Origin: Erodium maritimum
Taxonomy: Eukaryota; Streptophyta; Magnoliopsida; Geraniales; Geraniaceae
Length of the DNA stretch: 64,000 bases
Direction: 5' to 3'
Assembly: GCA_963921825.1 (NCBI GenBank)
Contig: OY997591.1
Coordinates: 32,881,825-32,945,824, forward strand
Below, piece after piece: positions 57,002-64,000 of the stretch. The translations under genes were made by a program, and so were the position numbers. Under the pieces are notes generated by a model. That model was not told the origin of the DNA, ran no database searches, and saw nothing but the letters and a program-made list of their open reading frames with translations. Position 1 is the first letter of the stretch. Each line of letters starts with the position of its first letter.

Positions 57002-58425
57002 TCAGTATTTATCTGATGAGGTGGATACGCCGCAGTACATGTTTGGATTTGTTATGCGATCTAGGCTTTTAGCTTGCGCAATGGCCCTTGTGTTGTCGCA
57101 AAATGGATTCACCGGACTGGATGGGTTTTTAATTACACCCAGCCCTGCCATGAATTTCCAAATCCACATAGCCTCCTTAGCTGCCTCTGCAGCATCCATG
57201 TACTTGGCCTCTATCGTAGATTCGGCAATGGTATCTTGCTATACGCTTTCCCAGCTAAAGCTCTGCCATTCAGCGTAAACACATATCCTGATTGAGTTCT
57301 AAAGTCATCTGGATTTGTCTTGGAAAACTAGCGTCTACTCATCCTTCGACGACTAGTTCAGCATCATCTTTCCCCCGGGTTAGAATGATGTCTACTGGTA
57401 CAACATAAGGCTTACGAGACGTCTGGTCTCATACATGTCATGGCATATATGATCGATCCTGCCCCCAGGCGCATAGGATTCTCATCATCCTTTTCAGCTC
57501 ATCAGGTGTCTTAGGACACTGAGTCTTGCTGAGATGAATGCCATGACTAGTGGGTAAGAGTCCTTTCTTTGAATCGAGCATTAAGAACCTACTCAATGCC
57601 TTGTTCACATAGGTTCCCTGACTTAAATCCAAGACCCTCTTGGTGCGATCTCTACATATCTTAATCCTTAAGATATGAGAAGCATCGCCTAAGTCCTTTA
57701 TTGAAAAACACTTCCTCAACCAAGCTTTAGTCTCGTGCAAGGTTGGGATGTCGTTTTCAATGAGAACCAGAAAGGTAATATTGCTCCCACTAGCCTTCTT
57801 ATAAACGCAAGATTCATCCTCGTTCTTGATTAAGCCAAATCCAATTACAGCTTCATCAAAACGAAGGATCCAACTCCGAGAAGTTCGTTTCAATCCATAA
57901 ATGGATTTCAACAACTTATAAATCTTTCCTTTATTCTTCGGATCGTCAAAACCTTTGGGCCGAGACATACAAACGTACTCAGTCAAATTTCCATTTAGGA
58001 AAGCGGTTTTGACATCCACTTGCCATATCTCGTAATTATGATACGCAGTTATGTCAAGAAGAATTTGGATCGATTTTGACCATAGCCACTAAGGAGAAGG
58101 TTTCCTCATAGTCAATCCATTGGATTTGCCTATAACCTTTCGCCACCAGTTGAGCTTTGTAGGTCAGAGGGTTGCCGTCCATGTCCATCTTCACCTTGAA
58201 GATCCATTTGCACCCTATGGTCCTCACACCATTGATGGGATCAACCGGTTCCCAGAATCGGTTGTCTGACATGGATTGCATTTCCTCCCTCATGGCTCCC
58301 AGCCATAACTCGGAGTTGGGCCCATCCACGACTTCCTGAAAGGTGGCTGGATCATCGTGATCTACCATGACTTCATTGTCACCTCTGGATACCATATCTT
58401 GGAGGTGGAAGATTGATCCTTTCAA
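57002..58425 (-). pseudogene. Copia reverse transcriptase and RNase H, YVDD deleted (copy 3)
   Basis: The frames 58425-58054 (LWLGAMREEMQSM, IGCKWIFKVK) and 58019-57438 (MDVKTAFLNGNLTE, KSIYGLK, LVLIENDIP) match copy 1. The frame 58425-58054 is longer than in copy 1, because copy 1 has a stop near 2820 where copy 3 keeps MQSM. The nine-residue block with YVDD is missing at 57758-57765 exactly as in copy 1. RNase H remnant 57002-57199 reads FCDNTRAIAQAK. Confidence 0.9.
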
Positions 58426-58513
58426 ATCGCCTTGGACCTTCCGGAATTGTAACAGGAATTGGTTCTTACTCTACGACAATCTCTGGCTCCTTTCTACTGG
58501 GTTGCCAATTGGT

Positions 58514-59889
58514 TTAGACAGATCTGTACCATCCTGAATTTCTTCGAGATGCACAGTCCTCCCAATGACGTCTTTGGAAACAAAACTTCTTTTCCATAAA
58601 GACCCCACCCCAAGCGACGAACACCATGTTCTCACTGGGATTGTAGAAATAGTATCCCCTTGTTGCTTTGGGATACCACACGAAGGTGCATATCTCAGAT
58701 CTTGGTTCGAGCTTAGTCGAAACCAAATGTTTCACATAAGCCTCGCAACCACAAATCTTTAGGAAGGACAAAGCGGACATCATCCCGTACCATTTTTAAA
58801 ATGGTGTCCCTTCCACACCATTCGTCGAAGCCCGATTCACTATGAATGCGGTCGTCTCTAGAGCAAAACCCCTAAAAGAGATTGGGAGATCAGTCCAACT
58901 AATCATGGAACAGACCATTGTCTAACAATGTCCGATTTCTCCGTTTGGCTACACCTTTCAACTACAGTGACCTAGGAGGAGTCCATTCCAAAAGGATCCC
59001 ATTCTCTTTTAGATGATCTAATAACTCTGTGGTCAAGTATTTTCCACCTCGATCCAATCGAAGTGCCTTAATACCTTTGTCGAGCTGGTTTTCTACTATA
59101 GTCTTAAACTCTTTGAATTTATCAAAAGCTTCAGACTTATGTCTCACCGAAGAGACATAACCATATTTACTGTAATCATCAGTAAATGTGATAAAGTAGT
59201 TAAAACCCCTCCTGACAAGTGAACTTATTGGTCTACACACATTCGAGTGTATCAGCCCCAATAATTCACCCGCCCTTTCATCGCGATCGATAAAGGGCAC
59301 TTTAGTCATTTTGCCCATCAAACAAACCTTGCACCTATCGATCGAATGGAATTCGAATGAACCTGAAAGCCCGCACTTCTGAAGTGCTGATAGGCGCTTC
59401 TTGTTTATGCGACCCAAATGACAGTACCATAACAGAGTTAGGTTTAAATCGTTGGATTTAGACCTCTTGGTATTAACGGAATATATAGAACTTGAGGCAT
59501 TGTTACCCATATCTAATATGTACAATCCTCCAACCATGTCAGTACTGGTATAAAACATATCATTGCATAGAACATTGAAAACTCCATTTCCAATATTAAC
59601 ATTATATCCTTCCTTGTCAAACACGGATACAGATATAATATTCCTACTAAAAGTAGGTATGCAATATACATTATACAATACTAAGACAAGGCCTCTTGGC
59701 AAAGCAAGACTCATGGATCCTACAGCAGTTGCCACAACTCTGAGGTCCATTTCGTGCTTTCCAAATCTCTCCTACTTTCAGCCACCATATATTAGTGCAT
59801 GTGTGAGATTCAGTCATGGTATCTAATACCCATGAATCTTTGGAAGTAGAGAGATGTAGCTCTATAGAGTTAATACCGAATGAAGGCAC
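58514..59889 (-). pseudogene. Copia protease, pre-integrase and integrase remnants (copy 3)
   Basis: The frame 58962-59750 matches 3512-4300 of copy 1, with the same Asp-to-Asn change in IHSNV (59241-59243) and the same DRGGKY. It differs at a few residues, for example VCRP where copy 1 has VFRP, and FTDDYSKYGYVSS where copy 1 has FIDDYSKYGYVYS. The protease again reads WVLDTMTESH. The frame 58514-58783 holds LSFLKICGCEAYVK and GYYFYNPSE. Confidence 0.88.
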
Positions 59890-60379
59890 GATCCCACCGC
59901 CCTTCCTTAGATCATCCAGGTTTCCTGATGAAGGCGCAGTCCTACTGCCCTTCTTCAGATCATCCAGGCTATTTGATGAAGGCGCAGTCCCACTGCCCTT
60001 CTTCAGATCAGCCGTGAACTTCCTGTAATCCCGGTTCCAATGACCAGGCTGTTGGCAGTAGAAGCAGACATTCTCAGGTGTCTCATCTTTCCTGCCAAGT
60101 GCGCATGGGCCCAGCCCTTGCCACTTCCAATTCCCTTGTTGACCATCAGAATATCCTTGGATCCCAGATCCCTGAGATATTCTTCTCAGCAGCTGATGAC
60201 ACTTCATGTAACTCTGATATGGTCTTAGAGACAGCCTTGTCAAGGACATATTCTTTGCGTTCAGACTTGAGGACTATCCTCAAAATTCTGTACCAGTCCA
60301 AATAGTTTGTCCCATTTAGCTTGACCCTGTCAAGAATGGTTTTTAATGACAAACTATTAATGTTCGCTGAATTTGCCAT
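59890..60379 (-). pseudogene. Copia gag, internally deleted (copy 3)
   Basis: The start 60379 gives MANSANINSLSLKTILDRV. The frame stops after 77 codons, as in copy 1. Another frame (60249-59671) carries the zinc knuckle CFYCQQPGHWNRDY at 60025-60066, again with Tyr for the last Cys, and two or three Asp/Leu/Lys-rich repeats (DDLKKGSRTAPSSG). Confidence 0.82.
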
Positions 60380-61922
60380 TTGATCTACAACAGATAAAAT
60401 TCAATCAGTAAACTGAATAAATTTTATGAAGATCAAGCTTAAACACCAACAATCAATTCTAAACCTTTAGAATCTGAAACCAAGATCCTTGATTCACTCG
60501 ATTAAGCTGAACTAATGCTCACCACTTAATCGAGCTATGTAGGTAGGACTCCATCCAATCACATCCAATGTGACTCTTGGCTAGGGTATGTACTTATGTA
60601 CACGACTTACCCTATCTGTTACCCTAGCTCAACCTCAGGCCGAGAATCGTAGTCGGGTCCACCAATTTTCAACTATGGCTCGTCACTATGTAGGTGCTCC
60701 GCTAATGCGCACGACACCCACATATGTCGTCCAAACCTACTACCCCGCTTCCCCATGGATGCTCCGCTAATGCGCACGACACCCATAGGACGGGGAGGTA
60801 GTAAGGTGTTGATGATTGGGAGGTATCGGACATGACCCGCTTTTACTTGTCCAGTTGTGTTCAAAACTTTGGCACATCCTAGATGCGATGAGCACATCAA
60901 CTACATTCCAAATGCAATGATGCCTCAAATTACATCCAATGTAATTCTTCCTTTGAACCCTTCAACTACATCCAATGCAATGACGGTTCTAAGGGTTCAC
61001 ACACAAGGATTAAAATTCCAATTTTATCTTTGCATGTGAGGTGATATGCTCGGTAAATAAAGTTAAGCATGCAATTCTAAAACACATAGAATTAATCATG
61101 CATAAACTAAACCAAGCATAAAGCGATAAATGTGCACATAATAGCCCCCTAAACTAACTCCCACTATCTTCTTGAGCTCCACCGACTCCAAGCCGATGCC
61201 AACACCCGAAAAGCCACCAAATGACCTTTTCGCCCTTTCTTCGTCTTGAGTAAAATATTACAATTTAATACACGACTCGCAGGTCGGGAATAAATAAATA
61301 TTACAAACAAGTGGTTCGACGACCACACCTTGAAAGAATAATTACACGTTAACTCTAACGGCTCGCAGGCCGTGAAAAGCGATAAATAATTAAATTGAGC
61401 TCGGGGCTATTATGTACACCATGCCAACATCACATCACACATCGTGTTATCAAACAAGCATGTTATCAAACATCATGTGATTTTCCGGTTTTAATTAATA
61501 GCCAAGTTTCGAAATTTTTTGATGCTCGGTTTATCGAAACCGTTCAAAAATGAAACTTTTGAACATTTGATCTTCGAGTTCGTCATGACGGTTCCAAACT
61601 CGTCATAACTAACAAAACGGTTTAGCCTTAGCATATCAACCATCCAATGGTCATGCTTGGCCTAGCTCCGTCCAACGGAGCCCCGTTCGGTCTCGGTTTC
61701 GGCTCCCCGAGAGTCCCGCTCCCGAGACCCGAAAAATCAAACTTTTTTCAAAATTTCCAGATTTGAAATAATTTTCAAAAATTCATTTTACATGCATTAA
61801 ATCCATAAACAAGAATTTAAAACATGTTATCAAACAATTTAGCAAAACAACATGCCAAAAACGAAACTTTCAAGCAAAACCGAAACTATGAACACCGTCT
61901 TGTGAATCCCGAAGGTAGCACG
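60380..61922 (-). other. Copia untranslated leader (copy 3)
   Basis: Same leader as 4930-6472 of copy 1, with scattered substitutions. No coding sequence seen. Confidence 0.7.
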
Positions 61923-61934
61923 GCTCTGATACCA
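61923..61934 (-). other. primer binding site, initiator-Met tRNA (Copia copy 3)
   Basis: TGGTATCAGAGC on the minus strand, one base from the 5' LTR. Confidence 0.9.
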
Positions 61935-61935
61935 C

Positions 61936-63623
61936 TGTTGGGTCTCGAGGTAGGGTTGGAGATGAACCAACTCGCAGCGGAAAATCAATGAAAACCAAGA
62001 GACAATTAGAACCATGAAACAACTAACAAAGAATGGATTAACAAGAGAAAAATTCAGCACTAGTTCTTACCAAAACAAGAACACCGGTTAACGAATGATT
62101 GGCTTGAGTCTCCAAGACGCCTACGTATCCACATGGGAATCAAAGCCACGTAGTTCTTCTCTTTGAGGACTCAAGAACACAAAAATGGAGGAGGAAACTA
62201 GCCAAACCCGAAATGGCCATGGAAGAGGGAGAGAAAATGTGTTTCCTATTCTTGTCTTGTGTTTGTTATGTTGAAAAAAGATGACTTAAACATAACAAAA
62301 CCCATACTTGTCCAACTAAAGGCATGGGACAAGCATGGTGACAAGTAAGGTGTAAATAGGACAAAGTATGGCAAGACAAGATTGGGTTAGGTGGTGAATC
62401 ACCAACACCTTAATCCTTGTCTTGCTTACTTAGTACTAATTAATCAAGACTTGATTAATTAGTTCCATGGGCCTTGGTTGCATGGGCCTTTCATGGGCTT
62501 CTTGGAACATGGCCCGTGGCCATTTCCAACGAGGTCCCGTGATTCGCTCATCGCCTCCATGCCTTCCATACCGGAAATGTCCAACATTATCCGACGCGAT
62601 CAATCCCAAGACTCCAAGCCTTGTCTCGATCCGTAAAGTCCTATTCACTTACGGGCACATGACCCAAAACCCAGTTTTGGTCATGTCCCGAGACAACTCC
62701 CTTTTGGCCATTCTCCATAAATGTGTCAATGAGTTTCATCCTCCGGTGTGACCCTTAGGTTTATGCATGTCAATAGATCAACGTAAAATCCCATTTTACT
62801 TGATCCTATTTAAGTGGCAACTAACGAGACTTTAGTATTGCCTGACACTACATAACGAATCGACCCTGTCGATTCTAACCTTTCCGTCGTCCCTGTCATT
62901 ATCCTTTTATCTCCGATATCCTGATTGAGATAAGGCATAGAGCCGTCATCCTTATTATTCTCAATCACCGTTCCTTGATATGTGAGATGACTGAAGATAT
63001 GATACCCAGTATCATGTGCATGGCCATGCTATTCTTCCAGTCACTCTCGATCAAGTGGCCGAGAACCGATATCTTTCCCATACCTTAGTATGAGGGATAA
63101 ATCCCTTAGCCGTCTTTCGTGTCACTCATGTAGCCCGTCCCCAAGCCAATCCTGGCCGTTATGGAAGCCCTGTTACGGACAACGTTAGGCTCAGGTCAAA
63201 CTCAGTTGTTGACTACATAGCGATCACAAAGACTCCTTGGTCTAAGGATACATGACAAGCTACAACACTGAATATGTTCATGACTTAATCTATGGCACAT
63301 ATTCAGGGCGGGTCGTCCAATATCATGTCCCACATGATATCTATGATCAGACTCCGGAATCCCATTCCAATGACTAACAGAACGTAAGCCATAAAGAGCC
63401 ATCTTTCATACTAGTCGCTTCTAGTGAAGCTTTGTTGACTAGGGACCCATCGAGTGTGATCTATCTCGATCTATGGTTCTATTCGCATGGTGGGCATAGA
63501 TCAGAGCACACATCGATATATTACTCCAACACATAAGTAATATAAAGCCGCTTTAATTTTATTGCTAACGATGATATATACATTTGGACATTTAGGATTG
63601 AACTACGGGCACTAAGACTAACA
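61936..63623 (-). repeat. Copia LTR (copy 3, element 5' LTR)
   Basis: Complete 1688-bp LTR, followed by the second TGTCG. Confidence 0.95.
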
Positions 63624-64000
63624 TGTCGACCCTCTCAACTGGTCGAACAAGTCGTCAATTCTCGGCATCGGGTATCGGTTCTTCACCGTAACCCTGTTCA
63701 GCTTCCGGTAGTCGATGCACATCCGAAGCTCCCCACTCTTCTTCTCCAAGAAGAGTTTTGGCGCTCCCCACGGCGATGTGCTCGGCCGGATAAACCCCTT
63801 CTCCCGAAGCTCCTCGAGCTGACGCTTCAGCTCGGTCCACCCCGCTGGCGCGAACCTGTAAGGCGCCATCGATATCGGTGTCGTTCCCGACACCAGGTCT
63901 ATTCTGAACTCCACCGCACGAACTGGTGGCAACCCGCTCAACTCCTCAGGAAAGACCTCGGGGAACTCGCACACCACTCGCTGTAACTCTCGGCTCTGCA
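63624..64000 (-). pseudogene. Gypsy reverse transcriptase, N-terminal part and protease linker
   Basis: The frame on the minus strand reads [80 protein letters not shown] and [13 protein letters not shown], ending at the Copia target site. Up to the window edge it is open, unlike the C-terminal part. The upstream protease and gag must lie beyond 64000. The same protein segment, cut shorter, is at 9814-10152. Confidence 0.92.

Larger units (their letters stand above)
55163..63623 (-). mobile_element. Copia LTR retrotransposon, copy 3, full length (8461 bp)
   Basis: LTRs 55163-56850 and 61936-63623, each 1688 bp, show no difference by eye (shared variants such as GGTAGGGTTGG and CTTTCGTGTCACT distinguish them from copy 1). 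The interior is 5085 bp. PBS, PPT, leader and domain order are as in copy 1. TSD TGTCG on both sides. All coding domains carry the same main defects as copy 1, so this is a young but non-autonomous insertion. It split the Gypsy reverse transcriptase. Confidence 0.95.
49415..64000 (-). mobile_element. Gypsy chromovirus-type retrotransposon, 5' end outside window, split by Copia copy 3
   Basis: Minus-strand element with 3' LTR 49415-52946, PPT, and pol from 52998 rightward to the window edge, interrupted at 55163-63623 by Copia copy 3. Removing the Copia element and one TGTCG joins the reverse transcriptase across [21 protein letters not shown]. The C-terminal pol segment resembles a chromodomain-like tail (WRHHEVEPTWERED, KCPDLF) of Tekay/Del-type chromoviruses; that clade call is from memory. 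Pol is full of stops, so the element is dead. Confidence 0.88.

Overview
The window is nuclear DNA of a flowering plant, probably a eudicot with a repeat-rich genome. The evidence is the plant-type LTR retrotransposons primed by initiator-Met tRNA, a FAR1/FRS-type transposase-like gene, a transposon-borne Ulp1 protease gene with GT-AG introns, plant-type LINE pieces, and one intact leucine-rich-repeat receptor kinase of the pollen receptor kinase (PRK) type. There are no operons, Shine-Dalgarno sites or CRISPR arrays, and I saw no rRNA or tRNA gene.

Layout. 1-8173: a Copia element on the minus strand (copy 1; its left LTR is cut by the window edge), inserted into a Gypsy LTR whose remainder is 8174-9371. 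9372-9813 and 15037-15526: two pieces of a FAR1-like transposase gene (+), separated by a truncated minus-strand Gypsy element (9814-15036). 15527-24128 and 32714-about 34040: the rest of what looks like one large old Mutator-like element, holding two small intact coiled-coil ORFs (+), a small acidic ORF (-, one stop) and a multi-exon Ulp1 protease pseudogene (-). A solo Copia LTR (16678-18364, TSD CTATA) and a gag-only Gypsy element (24129-32713) have inserted into it. 34717-35067: a 351-bp TRIM with TSD GGTTT. 35482-38118: the intact PRK-type gene, three exons, with a foldback element in intron 1. 38235-39373: a Copia LTR relic and a LINE-like tail. 39374-42278: a solo Gypsy LTR with TSD AAAGG. 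42284-45110: LINE remnants (ORF1 with an RRM; a separate reverse transcriptase piece). 45110-49414: mostly unrecognised, with a LINE-like 3' tail. 49415-64000: a minus-strand Gypsy chromovirus (3' LTR, PPT, decayed pol) whose reverse transcriptase is split by a full-length Copia element (copy 3, 55163-63623, TSD TGTCG).

Relative ages read from the nesting: the FAR1/Ulp1 element is oldest, the Gypsy family landed in it and in LINE DNA, and the Copia family landed in both and is youngest (paired LTRs match by eye). Both Copia copies carry the same lethal defects, including loss of the reverse transcriptase YVDD motif, yet copy 3 has a perfect target-site duplication in its own site, so the family seems to move with enzymes supplied in trans.

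Most interesting candidate: the FAR1 + coiled-coil + acidic + Ulp1 gene set, whose introns and spacers are strewn with a short motif (CGCAAAC / TCTCAAAC). That arrangement recalls VANDAL-type Mutator elements with sequence-specific anti-silencing proteins. It is a hypothesis; the large genes here are broken while the two small ORFs are open.
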